Source: an uncultured Corynebacterium sp. (GTDB lineage: Bacteria > Actinomycetota > Actinomycetes > Mycobacteriales > Mycobacteriaceae). Taken from it: a stretch of 64,000 nt of DNA. Positions 22,706 through 30,753 of this stretch are shown one piece after another. Below the pieces are notes generated by a model. It ran no database searches, had not been told where the DNA came from, and saw only the letters and a list, made by a program, of their open reading frames with translations. The first letter of the stretch is position 1; the number at the start of each line of letters is the position of its first letter. The stretch is taken from assembly GCF_946222985.1 (NCBI RefSeq), contig NZ_CAMIFY010000007.1:1-64000 (forward strand), in the 5' to 3' direction. Both the position numbers and the translations under genes were made by a program.

Positions 22706-23707
22706 GTGGCACCAGCACACACCACCACGGTCCTTGACCGTGACGAGAATGGCCCCGGCAACGGTGCCGTGGGCGAAGAGCGGGACCTGAAGAAGGTTCT
22801 GCTGCCGCTGCTGCTGGTCATCGTGGGCCTGCTCGTGTTGCTCTACCCGGTCGTGGCCACGCAGTGGAACAACCTCAAGCAAATGCGTGCGGCCGAGGCG
22901 TACGCCCAGTTCGAGGAAGAAGCCGGCCCTGACGCGCTCGCGGAGATGCTCGAATCGGCGCACCGCTACAACGAGACCCGTACCCAGGGCCCCATCTTCG
23001 ACCCGTGGCTGTCCCGCGTCGGTGAAGACAACTCCGCCTACCAGGCGTATTTGCAGGAGTTGTCGCTCAACGAAACCATGGGCCGCATCGTCGTGCCCGC
23101 CGCCCAGGCGGACTTGCCGATCTATCACGGCACCACCGACGAAGTCCTGCAGAAGGGCGTCGGCCACCTCTTCGGCTCGGACCTGCCCGTCGGCGGCGAG
23201 AACACCCACTCGGTGCTCACCGGCCACACGGGCCTGGCCAACGCCACCCTGTTCGACAACCTCAAGGACGTCGTCGAAGGCGACGCGATCTACGTCGCCG
23301 TCTCGGGCGAGCGCCTCAAGTACGAGGTCGGCGAGATCCGCGTCGTCGAGCCCAACGACACCGAGGGCCTGGGCGTTCAGCAGAACGAGGATCTGCTCAC
23401 GCTGATCACCTGCACGCCCTACGGAATCAACTCGCACCGGCTGATCGTCACCGGTCACCGCGTGCCCATGGACCCGGCCGACGAAGAGGTCTTCGAGGAA
23501 TCCGGCCTGACGTGGCAGTGGTGGATGTGGGCGATCCTCGCCCTGGCCGCGGCGATCGTGGCCGGTCTGATCTGGTGGGCGATCCGCATGCGCCGCGCAC
23601 TGGCCGCGAACGACACGGAAACCGACGCCGACGCAGAGTCGGACGCCGGCGACGATGTCCCCGACGCCGGCAACGGCGCCGACGATGATCCGGAGGATCT
23701 GCGATGA
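22706..23707 (+). CDS. Class C pilus-polymerising sortase
   Basis: A membrane-anchored transpeptidase of 333 residues that joins pilin subunits. After an N-terminal membrane helix (about 31-48) comes the class C lid motif D99-P100-W101, then the catalytic H174 (LTGHTG), C236 (TLITCTPYG) and R245. A second membrane helix (270-295) and an acidic tail end the protein, as in pilus sortases. GTG 22706 follows CCAGGAGCACGCC. The stop overlaps the next ATG by 4 bases. It is a clear paralogue of the sortase at 24554. Confidence 0.93.
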   Translation: MAPAHTTTVLDRDENGPGNGAVGEERDLKKVLLPLLLVIVGLLVLLYPVVATQWNNLKQMRAAEAYAQFEEEAGPDALAEMLESAHRYNETRTQGPIFDPWLSRVGEDNSAYQAYLQELSLNETMGRIVVPAAQADLPIYHGTTDEVLQKGVGHLFGSDLPVGGENTHSVLTGHTGLANATLFDNLKDVVEGDAIYVAVSGERLKYEVGEIRVVEPNDTEGLGVQQNEDLLTLITCTPYGINSHRLIVTGHRVPMDPADEEVFEESGLTWQWWMWAILALAAAIVAGLIWWAIRMRRALAANDTETDADAESDAGDDVPDAGNGADDDPEDLR

Positions 23708-24519
23708 CTGCCACGTTCGTCGGACGCAAGCGGAGGGGAGCGGTCGCCGCACCCATGATGGCCGCCGGCCTGTGCGCCGCATTGCTCGGCATGGCGGCTC
23801 CGGCCGTCGCCGAGGCGGTCCCCAAGCCGGTGGAGGGCCACATCGAGAGCCTGCTGCTCGAAGACGCCGCCCAGTGCGAGTCGAACTCCGTGACCATCGA
23901 CATCTCCGACGACCTGCCCGCGGGCATCGACCCGTCCGGGTACAAGTTCACGATCCGCAAGGTCAACGACGTCGACGTCACCACCGAAGAGGGCCGCCAA
24001 AAGGCCCGTGACATGAGTATCACCGAAGCCGGCAAGCCCCCTTACGGACTGGAGGAGACCGCCACCACCGGCGCCGAAGGCACGGTCGTCTTCTCCGATC
24101 TGCCCCCGGGCATGTACCTCGTCGTCGGCAAGAAGCCCGAGGGCGCGGCCTACGAGGGCTACGACCCCATCCCCTTCACCATCCTGCTGCCCACCGGCGG
24201 CATCGACGCCGACGGCAATTTGACCGGTTGGAACTGCGACACGGAACTGGAGCGCAAGCTCGAGGACCCGACCGCGCCGAAGCCGACGACGCCGCCGACC
24301 GGCCCGTCGAAGCCGTCGACGACCACGACGACGACCACCACCTCGACCAAGCCCGGCCAGCCGCCAACCAGCAAGACCTCCGCGCCCGGCCCGGGCGGTG
24401 GCGGCGGTGGCGGCAACCTCGCCACCACCGGCGTGAGCGTCCTCGGCGCCCTCGTGGTCGCCGCCGGCATGATCGCCGCGGGCGTCGCACTGCGGCGCCG
24501 CAACTCCAACGACTCCTGA
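23704..24519 (+). CDS. SpaB-like minor pilin with LATTG sorting signal
   Basis: A secreted protein of 271 residues. Signal peptide to about residue 36 (AVAEA), one Cna-B-like domain with SDLPPGMYLVVGKKPEG, then a Pro/Thr stalk with eight consecutive Thr (about residues 200-212) and a Gly run. The sorting signal reads LATTG at 239-243, so the usual Pro is Ala, a variant that I recall from coryneform wall proteins. A membrane helix and RRR tail follow. Size, stalk and position between two sortases suggest the basal, wall-anchored pilin. Its ATG overlaps the sortase stop. Confidence 0.85.
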   Translation: MTATFVGRKRRGAVAAPMMAAGLCAALLGMAAPAVAEAVPKPVEGHIESLLLEDAAQCESNSVTIDISDDLPAGIDPSGYKFTIRKVNDVDVTTEEGRQKARDMSITEAGKPPYGLEETATTGAEGTVVFSDLPPGMYLVVGKKPEGAAYEGYDPIPFTILLPTGGIDADGNLTGWNCDTELERKLEDPTAPKPTTPPTGPSKPSTTTTTTTTSTKPGQPPTSKTSAPGPGGGGGGGNLATTGVSVLGALVVAAGMIAAGVALRRRNSNDS

Positions 24520-24553
24520 CAACCGGCGCGCCCGCCCCGAAAGGTACGACGAC

Positions 24554-25501
24554 GTGGGACGACACTCCAACAGCGGTGCGGTGAAAACCGACGGACGCGG
24601 CCGCGGCGCCGGTAACGGTGGCGTCGCAAAGCAAAAAGGCAAGCGCAACCTCAAGGGGATCCTCGTCCCCCTGCTGCTGATCCTCGCGGGCCTGTCCGTG
24701 CTGCTCTACCCGGTCGTGGCCACCCAGTGGAACTACATGAAGCAGATGCGGGCCGCGGAGGCGTACTCCCAGCTCGAACGCGAGGAAGACCCGCAGCGGC
24801 TGCGCGAACGCTTCGATGCGGCGGTGCGGTACAACGCCGAGCGCGGGCCGGCGTCGATCCTCGACCCGTGGAACAACGACATCGGCGGCGATGACCCGGC
24901 CTACCGCGCGTACCTCGATCAGCTGAACATTTCCGAGACGATGGGCCGCATCATCGTCCCCGCCGCCGGCGCCGACCTGCCGATCTACCACGGCACCTCG
25001 CACGACGTGCTGCAAAAGGGCGTCGGACACCTCTACGGCACCGACCTGCCCGTCGGCGGCGAGAGCACGCACTCGGTGCTCACCGGCCACACGGGACTGT
25101 CCAACGCCACGCTGTTCGACAACCTCGACGACGTGGAGAAGGGCGACCCGATCTACCTGGCCGTCTCGGGCGAGAAGCTCAAGTACGAGGTCCACGACAT
25201 CCAGGTCGTCCTGCCCCACGAGACCGAAGGGCTGGCCACCCGCCCCGGCGAGGACCTGGTCACGCTGATCACCTGCACGCCCTACGGCATCAACTCGCAC
25301 CGTTTGCTGGTCACCGGCCACCGCGTGCCCATGGACCCCGAGGACGAGGGCGTCTTCGACGACAACGGCCTCAACTGGCAGTGGTGGATGTGGGCGATCC
25401 TCGCCGCCGCCGTCGCCGCGGTGATCTTCCTGATCTTCTGGCTGCGCAAGATGCTGCGCCGTCAGCCGGTGGATGCGGCAGAGACGGCCAAGTCCGACTA
25501 A
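24554..25501 (+). CDS. Second class C sortase, paralogue of the first
   Basis: 315 residues; lid D104-P105-W106, H179, C241 and R250 are in the same context as in the sortase at 22706, and long blocks such as ADLPIYHGT and TLITCTPYGINSHRL are identical. The two differ mainly at their ends: this one starts with a basic Gly-rich segment and ends with a basic tail. Such similarity points to duplication within the cluster. One might polymerise the shaft while the other adds the LATTG pilin, but this is inference. GTG 24554 is preceded by GAAAGG. Confidence 0.92.
   Translation: MGRHSNSGAVKTDGRGRGAGNGGVAKQKGKRNLKGILVPLLLILAGLSVLLYPVVATQWNYMKQMRAAEAYSQLEREEDPQRLRERFDAAVRYNAERGPASILDPWNNDIGGDDPAYRAYLDQLNISETMGRIIVPAAGADLPIYHGTSHDVLQKGVGHLYGTDLPVGGESTHSVLTGHTGLSNATLFDNLDDVEKGDPIYLAVSGEKLKYEVHDIQVVLPHETEGLATRPGEDLVTLITCTPYGINSHRLLVTGHRVPMDPEDEGVFDDNGLNWQWWMWAILAAAVAAVIFLIFWLRKMLRRQPVDAAETAKSD
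24622..24632 (-). repeat. GCTTTGCGACG word
   Basis: In the non-conserved basic N-terminus of the second sortase (GVAKQ), absent from its paralogue. Confidence 0.9.
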
Positions 25502-25528
25502 TCGGCCGGGCCGCCGCGGTCAGTACGT

Positions 25529-26185
25529 CTAAGCCAGGCGGGGCAGGCGCGTGACGCCGGAGGGGCCGGAGGGTCCCTCGGGGTCGGGGTCCGAGCCGCC
25601 GGGGGCCTCGGGGGAGGTGGCGGTGCCAGTTCCGCCGGCTTCGCCCTGCGTCTCCGTCGCGGCGACCAGATCCTGGCGGGCGCGCGCGACGCGCGAGCGG
25701 ATGGTGCCCACGCGCACGCCGGCGATGTCCGCGGCCTCGGCGTAGGTGTAGCCGAGCACCTGGGTGAGGATCAATGCTTCACGACGGTCCGCGTCCAGGC
25801 TCTCCATCAGCACCCTGGCGTCGACGAGCTCCGCCCACGACGTGCCCGTCGACGACTCCTGGGTCGCCTCCTCCCACTCCATGGCGGACTTGCGGGGGCG
25901 GGCCATGTCGTGGCGGACGGAATCGACCCACGCACGGCGGGCCAGCGACAGCAGCCACGTGCGGGCCGACGACCGGCCGGCGAAGCGCGGCAGCGCCGAC
26001 ATCACGCGCAGGTAGGTCTCCTGGGTGAGGTCGTCGGCGACGTCGGCGTTGGCCAGATGGGCCAGCAGGCGCCACACGTCGTTCTGGGTGGCGCGGATGA
26101 ATTCGGTCAGCGCGGCACGGTCGCCGCGGCCGGCTTTCAGGGCCAGGGCCGTGACGCGATCGTCCTCGCGCTGCCGGTTCGTCAT
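25529..26185 (-). CDS. sigC: ECF-type RNA polymerase sigma factor SigC
   Basis: A sigma-70 family protein of 218 residues with region 2 (DDLTQETYLRVMSALPRF, ARTWLLSLARRAWVD) and region 4 (LTQVLGYTYAEAADIAGVRVGTIRSRVARAR given as GYTYAEAADIAG and VGTIRSRVARAR). It stands divergent to katA, as sigC does in C. glutamicum, which supports the name. A Gly/Pro/Ser-rich tail of about 40 residues follows region 4. No anti-sigma factor gene is adjacent. The lysC-asd neighbours are separated from it here by the pilus cluster. Confidence 0.82.
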   Translation of the reverse strand: MTNRQREDDRVTALALKAGRGDRAALTEFIRATQNDVWRLLAHLANADVADDLTQETYLRVMSALPRFAGRSSARTWLLSLARRAWVDSVRHDMARPRKSAMEWEEATQESSTGTSWAELVDARVLMESLDADRREALILTQVLGYTYAEAADIAGVRVGTIRSRVARARQDLVAATETQGEAGGTGTATSPEAPGGSDPDPEGPSGPSGVTRLPRLA

Positions 26186-26396
26186 GCCGGAAACCTTACC
26201 AGCGGGGATGGCGGAATCAGACGGGGATCCGGAACGTCGATAAGCACAACCCCACCAATGCCAACCTATCTATAGCGTCTGCTCGATAAGTTCTGTATGA
26301 TGGATCCCGACGCCGACGACGGGCACCGTCGGCCCGCATGCGACGAGACGCCGCACGCACCACTCGCCCGCAAGCCGAGCACTAGGAGCTACACCC

Positions 26397-27902
26397 ATGA
26401 CCTCCAACAAGGACATCGCCAACCGCGGAATGGACACCGGCACCTCCAACGGGCCGACCACCCGCCTCAACGGCGCCCCCGTCCCCTCCGAGCAGCACTC
26501 CGTCACCACGGGCCCCCAGGGCGGCCTGCACATCCACGACGTCCACCTCGTGGAGAAGCTGACCCACTTCAACCGCGAGCGCATCCCGGAGCGCGTCGTC
26601 CACGCCAAGGGCGGCGGCGCATTCGGCGAGCTGACCATCACCGAGGACGTCTCCAAGTACACCAAGGCCGGCCTGTTCCAGCCCGGCACCGTCACCCCGA
26701 TGCTGGCCCGCTTCTCCACCGTCGCCGGCGAGCAGGGCTCCCCCGACGGCTGGCGCGACGTCCGCGGCTTCTCGCTGAAGTTCTACACCGAAGAGGGCAA
26801 CTACGACCTCGTCGGCAACAACACCCCCGTCTTCTTCATCCGCGACGGCATCAAGTTCCCCGACTTCATCCACTCGCAGAAGCGCCTCCCCGACACCGGC
26901 CTGCGCGACGCCAACATGCAGTGGGACTTCTGGACCTCCTCGCCGGAGTCCGCCCACCAGGTCACCTACCTCATGGGCGACCGCGGCATCCCGAAGACCT
27001 GGCGCAACATGGACGGCTTCGGCTCGCACACCTACCAGTGGATCAACGAAGCCGGCGAGCGCTACTGGGTGAAGTACCACTTCAAGACCCGCCAGGGCTG
27101 GGATTTCTACACCGACGAAGAAGCAGCCGAGGTCGTCGGCCAGGACACCGACCACTCCCGCAAGGACCTCTTCGAGGCCATCGAGCGCGGCGACTACCCG
27201 ACCTGGGACGTCAAGGTGCAGATCATGCCGTTCGACGAGGCCGCCGACTACCGCTGGAACCCGTTCGACCTGACCAAGACCTGGTCGCAGAAGGACTACC
27301 CGCTCATCCCGGTCGGCCACTTCACCCTGAACGAGAACCCGCGCAACTTCTTCGCCCAGATCGAGCAGGCCGCCTTCGCGCCGTCGAACCTGGTCGAGGG
27401 CATCGGCTTCTCGCCCGACAAGATGCTGCTGGCCCGCGCGTTCTCCTACGCCGACGCCCACCGCTACCGCCTGGGCGCCAACTCGGATCACCTGCCGGTC
27501 AACCGCCCCGTTGCGCAGGTCAACTCCTTCTCGCAGGACGGCGCGGGCACGCACCGCTTCGCCGACCCGAAGCTGCCGGTGCACGGTTCCAACATCGCCG
27601 GCCGTGGCTCGCAGGAGTCCACCGACCACGGTGACCTGGGTCTGTGGTCCGCCGAGGGTGACGAGCCGTTCCGCGGCGCCTACATCCAGCACCCGGACGA
27701 CGACGACTTCATCCAGCCGGGCATCCTCGTCCGCGAGGTCCTCGACGACGCCGCCCGCGATCGTCTCGCCGGCAACATCGCCGGTGCGATGGAGGGCGTC
27801 TCGCCCGAGGTCGAGGAGCGCGTCTACCAGTACTGGACCAACGTCGACGAGTGGCTCGGCGCCGAGGTGCGCAAGCGCTTCACCGCGAACAAGCAGTCCT
27901 AG
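26397..27902 (+). CDS. katA: Catalase
   Basis: A monofunctional haem catalase of 501 residues that removes hydrogen peroxide. The distal His is H69 in RIPERVVHAKGGGAFG, the FFIRDGIKFPDFIHSQ block is present, and the proximal haem ligand Tyr is in ARAFSYADAHRYRLG. Ribosome site TAGGAGC. The divergent 210-base region to sigC holds a -10-like TATGAT at 26296-26301. The gene is followed within 5 bases by a GCTTGACGACG word and then a large two-way terminator. Confidence 0.97.
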   Translation: MTSNKDIANRGMDTGTSNGPTTRLNGAPVPSEQHSVTTGPQGGLHIHDVHLVEKLTHFNRERIPERVVHAKGGGAFGELTITEDVSKYTKAGLFQPGTVTPMLARFSTVAGEQGSPDGWRDVRGFSLKFYTEEGNYDLVGNNTPVFFIRDGIKFPDFIHSQKRLPDTGLRDANMQWDFWTSSPESAHQVTYLMGDRGIPKTWRNMDGFGSHTYQWINEAGERYWVKYHFKTRQGWDFYTDEEAAEVVGQDTDHSRKDLFEAIERGDYPTWDVKVQIMPFDEAADYRWNPFDLTKTWSQKDYPLIPVGHFTLNENPRNFFAQIEQAAFAPSNLVEGIGFSPDKMLLARAFSYADAHRYRLGANSDHLPVNRPVAQVNSFSQDGAGTHRFADPKLPVHGSNIAGRGSQESTDHGDLGLWSAEGDEPFRGAYIQHPDDDDFIQPGILVREVLDDAARDRLAGNIAGAMEGVSPEVEERVYQYWTNVDEWLGAEVRKRFTANKQS

Positions 27903-27963
27903 AGAGCTTGACGACGGCCGCGTCCGGGGCATCGCCATTCGCCCCGTGACGCGCCGCCGATAA

Positions 27964-28034
27964 GCGAAAACCCGCCCGGGAGAACGTCCTCGAACCAGTG
28001 GTTCGGGGGACGCCCTCCCGGGCGGGTTTTTCGC
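27964..28034. terminator. Two-way terminator between katA and the acidic-protein genes
   Basis: Arms GCGAAAACCCGCCCGGGAG and the matching CTCCCGGGCGGGTTTTTCGC pair almost perfectly, with an inner stem (CGAACCA/TGGTTCG) inside the loop. A runs on the left and T runs on the right let it work for both converging genes. Confidence 0.85.
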
Positions 28035-28060
28035 GCGCGGGCCGGAACGCGGGGGAGTGG

Positions 28061-28531
28061 CTACGCCTCGACGGTCTCTTCGGCGTCGTCGCCGGACTCG
28101 TCGGCCGGGGCCTCGGTGGACTCGCCGGACTCGTCGCCGGTCTCCGGCTCAGTGGTCTCGGGCTCGGGCTCGGTGGTCTCCGGCTCCGTGGTGGCGGCGT
28201 CGTCGGCCGGGGCCTCGGACTCGCCGCCCTCCGCGTCACCGGACTCGGGGGCCTCCGGCAGGTCGGGCAGGTCGGCGTCGATGCCCGCGGCTTCGACGTT
28301 GGCGATGTTGATGTCGCCGATGGTGGTGGAGTTGTCGTCGGTCGTCTCGGTGTGGACGTCGATGGCGTCCTCGCCGAAGGGCAGGTTGATGTCACCGAAG
28401 GTGGAGCCCAGGTTGATGTCGCGGCCGGCGATGGTCTCGAGGGCCGGCAGCGGGGACTCGACGTTGATGTACGGGCCGTCGGGCAGTGCCCCGATGACCT
28501 CGGCGATGGCGGAAATGGTGGCGGCGTCCAT
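28061..28531 (-). CDS. Small acidic leaderless protein of unknown family, paralogue A
   Basis: 156 residues; not recognised. Residues 1-78 are about 85% identical by eye to the paralogue at 28741, with residues 29-62 identical. The shared core repeats a D-I-N unit three times (GRDIN, FGDIN, IGDIN) around LPFGEDAIDVH. Unlike its neighbour it continues into a tail of about 75 residues made almost only of Glu, Asp, Thr, Pro, Ser and Ala. No signal peptide or membrane segment. Good ribosome site (GAGAAGGA). Leaderless small acidic proteins are known as mycomembrane porins (PorA/PorH), but there is no sequence match I can claim. Confidence 0.7.
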   Translation of the reverse strand: MDAATISAIAEVIGALPDGPYINVESPLPALETIAGRDINLGSTFGDINLPFGEDAIDVHTETTDDNSTTIGDINIANVEAAGIDADLPDLPEAPESGDAEGGESEAPADDAATTEPETTEPEPETTEPETGDESGESTEAPADESGDDAEETVEA

Positions 28532-28630
28532 GCTGGTGGAATCCTTCTCTGGAAAACGTGCGGCGGAGTTGTGGCGGCGGAGCGGCGGGAGGCGGTGCCG
28601 AATTAGTGAAAGCGGTGGAGCATCTGCGGC

Positions 28631-28650
28631 GCCGGTTCATACGAACCGGC
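28631..28650. terminator. Hairpin between the two acidic-protein genes
   Basis: GCCGGTTC-ATAC-GAACCGGC, a perfect 8-base stem with a 4-base loop, lying upstream of paralogue A. It may terminate or mark the 5' leader of paralogue A. Confidence 0.45.
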
Positions 28651-28668
28651 GACCGCGTCTCCCCCGAA

Positions 28669-28698
28669 GCGCCCCGACCATGATCATCGTCGGGGCGC
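28669..28698 (-). terminator. Terminator after paralogue B
   Basis: GCGCCCCGAC (28669-28678) pairs perfectly with GTCGGGGCGC (28689-28698), 43 bases beyond the stop of the 28741-29001 gene. It separates the paralogues into two transcripts. Confidence 0.65.
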
Positions 28699-28740
28699 TG
28701 CGGGGAGGGGCGCCCGAAGGCGCCCCGGGGTCGGCGAGGC

Positions 28741-29001
28741 TTAGAGGGCCGCGCCGGAGATCTCCGGGTTGCCGACGTTGATGTCGCCGATGGTGGTGGA
28801 GTTGTCGTCGGTCTCCTCGGTGTGGACGTCGATGGCGTCCTCGCCGAAGGGCAGGTTGATGTCACCGAAGGTGGAGCCCAGGTTGATGTCGCGACCGGCG
28901 ATGGTCTCGAGGGCCGGGAACGGGGTCTCGAAGACGGTGTACGGGCCCTCGGGCAGAGCCTCGATGATCTCGGCGATGGCGGAAATGCTGGCGGCGTCCA
29001 T
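28741..29001 (-). CDS. Small acidic leaderless protein of unknown family, paralogue B
   Basis: 86 residues; consists of the shared core only and ends with ISGAAL. It begins MDAASISAIAEIIEALPEGP, a possible amphipathic helix, followed by ALETIAGRDINLGSTFGDIN and LPFGEDAIDVHTEE. No Cys, no signal peptide, strongly acidic. The nucleotide sequence over about 130 bases is nearly identical to paralogue A, which argues for recent duplication or gene conversion. Ribosome site AGAAGGA. A long upstream region (29002-29470) carries an 11-base triple repeat and a GlxR-like box. Confidence 0.72.
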   Translation of the reverse strand: MDAASISAIAEIIEALPEGPYTVFETPFPALETIAGRDINLGSTFGDINLPFGEDAIDVHTEETDDNSTTIGDINVGNPEISGAAL

Positions 29002-29211
29002 GTGATGAATCCTTCTTGGTTGCTACGTGTGGGCGGGAGAGCCGTGCGGGGCGGGGCCCCGAGGCGAAAGGCCCCCTGAGGCCTTCCTGAATCTCACGCC
29101 GATGACACTAAGGCTGCACTTGGGTCGTCGCAATGGCTGGGAAGGGCCCCTCAACGGCCGATGGAACGAAAATGGGCAAAACCGGACACGGTTGTCGCGT
29201 CAACCTAAAAC

Positions 29212-29244
29212 TGCTGCTTACGTGCTGTTTACGCGTTGTTTACT
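29212..29244. promoter_or_regulatory. Three tandem 11-base repeats upstream of the acidic-protein genes
   Basis: TGCTGCTTACG, TGCTGTTTACG, CGTTGTTTACT in direct succession. On the other strand this is GTAAACAA, GTAAACAG, GTAAGCAG, each separated by 3 bases. One helical turn spacing of direct repeats is typical of OmpR-class response regulators such as MtrA. It sits about 210 bases ahead of paralogue B. Confidence 0.55.
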
Positions 29245-29427
29245 TAACCGGTTTAGTTTGTTTTGCTATGTGAATAGAGCCAATCGCCCGCCTGCCAGCA
29301 GGAATGGTTTCAGAACGATTGCATGGTCCAGGTCATGATGCGCGTCACACGAAATTTGGGAGGCTCGGCGACCGAAGTCGAGCCCCGTTCGATCGCGGCG
29401 TGACACGCCGTCGTTACAGTCCTCGAA

Positions 29428-29443
29428 TGTGAGCTAAAGCACA
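29428..29443. promoter_or_regulatory. GlxR (CRP-like) binding site
   Basis: TGTGAGCTAAAGCACA matches the GlxR consensus TGTGANNTANNTCACA at all fixed positions but one. It is intergenic, 427 bases ahead of paralogue B and beyond the end of the mrp operon. The glxR gene itself is at 47158-47841. Confidence 0.65.
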
Positions 29444-29472
29444 TCTGCGGGGCTTCTCAGATGCAGTAAAAA

Positions 29473-29490
29473 TGCCCCCGTAAGGGGGCA
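29473..29490. terminator. Terminator of the mrp operon
   Basis: TGCCCCC-GTAA-GGGGGCA with AAAAA on the left and TTTT on the right, so it can act both ways. It lies about 115 bases past the stop of mrpG. Confidence 0.85.
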
Positions 29491-29606
29491 ATTTTCGGTC
29501 CGTTGGTAACGCTGGAAATCAGGTGAGGCTTACCAATGCGCTCAGGTGGGCGTGGAGCGCGCCGCGGCCGCCGATCTTGGCCGGCGGTCGCGGCGCGTTT
29601 CAGGGC

Positions 29607-29948
29607 TCAGTGGGAGTCGGAATGGTCTTCCGAGCTGCCGTCGCGCGAGCCCAGCACGGCGCGCGCCAGGACCTCGGAGGCGACCGTGGCCACGACCAGC
29701 AGGGCGACGATCGCCAGCAGCGAGGTGACGACCTTCGCCACCGTCAGCGTCCCCTGATCGAACTCGAGGATGAGGTTGCCGACGATGAGCAGCGGCACGC
29801 CGACGAGCACGCCGGCGGAGAGCTGATTGAGCCGGGACAGCGCGTCCTCGGCCCGCCACATGGCGGCCGATGCGCCCAGCAGGTACATCGAACCGCCGAT
29901 GACGGTCAGGGCGAACAGGATCGTGGAGATCAACGAAACGACGTCCAT
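29607..29948 (-). CDS. mrpG: Na+/H+ antiporter subunit G
   Basis: A protein of 113 residues with three hydrophobic segments, the last gene of the Mrp antiporter operon. LFALTVIGGSMYLLGASAAMWR at the start fits MrpG/MnhG. Its ribosome site AGGAGG overlaps the stop region of mrpF. The C-terminal tail is short and charged (DGSSEDHSDSH). It is thought to be needed for assembly of the whole antiporter complex in the membrane. Confidence 0.88.
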   Translation of the reverse strand: MDVVSLISTILFALTVIGGSMYLLGASAAMWRAEDALSRLNQLSAGVLVGVPLLIVGNLILEFDQGTLTVAKVVTSLLAIVALLVVATVASEVLARAVLGSRDGSSEDHSDSH

Positions 29949-29951
29949 GAC

Positions 29952-30227
29952 CTACCTCCTTCCCCGCGAAATCACGCGGGACAGACCGACGGTGGACAGG
30001 ATGCCCAGCAGGCCCGCCAGCAGCGCGATGTCGAACGTGATGGCCGTTTCACGGAACAGGGCCGTGGCCAGGAACACCCCGACCATCGAGAAGAACGCCA
30101 CGTCGGCCATCACGGCCCGCGACACGTTGCCCTTCACCCGGAACACCAGGACGGCCACCAGGAGGAACGCCAGCGAGCACAGGGCCACGCCGATTCCGCC
30201 GATGACGGTGACGGCCGTTTCATTCAT
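29952..30227 (-). CDS. mrpF: Na+/H+ antiporter subunit F
   Basis: 91 residues with three membrane segments; FRVKGNVSRAVMADVAFFSMVGV corresponds to the MrpF region rich in small residues. ATG 30227 (MNETAVTVIGG) is chosen, overlapping the end of mrpE by 8 bases; the longer open frame is antisense-like Arg/Ser-rich sequence inside mrpE. Part of the seven-domain Mrp complex. Confidence 0.88.
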   Translation of the reverse strand: MNETAVTVIGGIGVALCSLAFLLVAVLVFRVKGNVSRAVMADVAFFSMVGVFLATALFRETAITFDIALLAGLLGILSTVGLSRVISRGRR

Positions 30228-30753
30228 CACGCGACTCCTTCGTGGGTTCGCTGGATTCTTCGGGGATGACCTCGTCCTCGCGCGGGTCCTCGACGACGGT
30301 GATGGAATCCGGAAGGCCGGGCAAGCCGGCCTCCGTCTCCGCCGCCGTGCCGACGACCGCATCCGGGTCGGAGTGGACCTCCGGGTCGTACTCGTCGAAG
30401 ACGAAGCCCTGGGGTCGGGGCATGTCGCGCACGCGCGGCGCCATGCGCTCCTCCATGTCGTAGAGCGAGTCGTAGACGGCCTCGGGGTCGGCGCCGAAGA
30501 CCGCGTGGACGATGAACATGCGGCCGCCGCCCTCGAGGGCGCGGGTGCCGCAGACCAGGGTGCCCGGCGTCATGGTGATCGACGCGGACAGGCCGACGAT
30601 TTCGTTGTCGGTGGTGATGCGCAGCGGTACACCGACGAGCACCGGGCGCTTCTTCTGCCGCGGGCGCATGGTGTCGACGATGACGGTCGTCGCGGATGCG
30701 ACCACCTGCCAGGTCAACCACGCCGCGTAGACGGGAACGTGAAGAAATCGCAT
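30220..30753 (-). CDS. mrpE: Na+/H+ antiporter subunit E
   Basis: 177 residues. VPVYAAWLTWQVVASATTVIVDTM gives one or two N-terminal membrane segments, followed by the cytoplasmic MrpE domain with ITMTPGTLVCGT, the most conserved stretch of the family. An acidic C-terminal extension of about 50 residues (Asp/Glu/Pro-rich) is longer than usual. The start overlaps the mrpD stop by one base. Confidence 0.88.
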   Translation of the reverse strand: MRFLHVPVYAAWLTWQVVASATTVIVDTMRPRQKKRPVLVGVPLRITTDNEIVGLSASITMTPGTLVCGTRALEGGGRMFIVHAVFGADPEAVYDSLYDMEERMAPRVRDMPRPQGFVFDEYDPEVHSDPDAVVGTAAETEAGLPGLPDSITVVEDPREDEVIPEESSEPTKESRDE

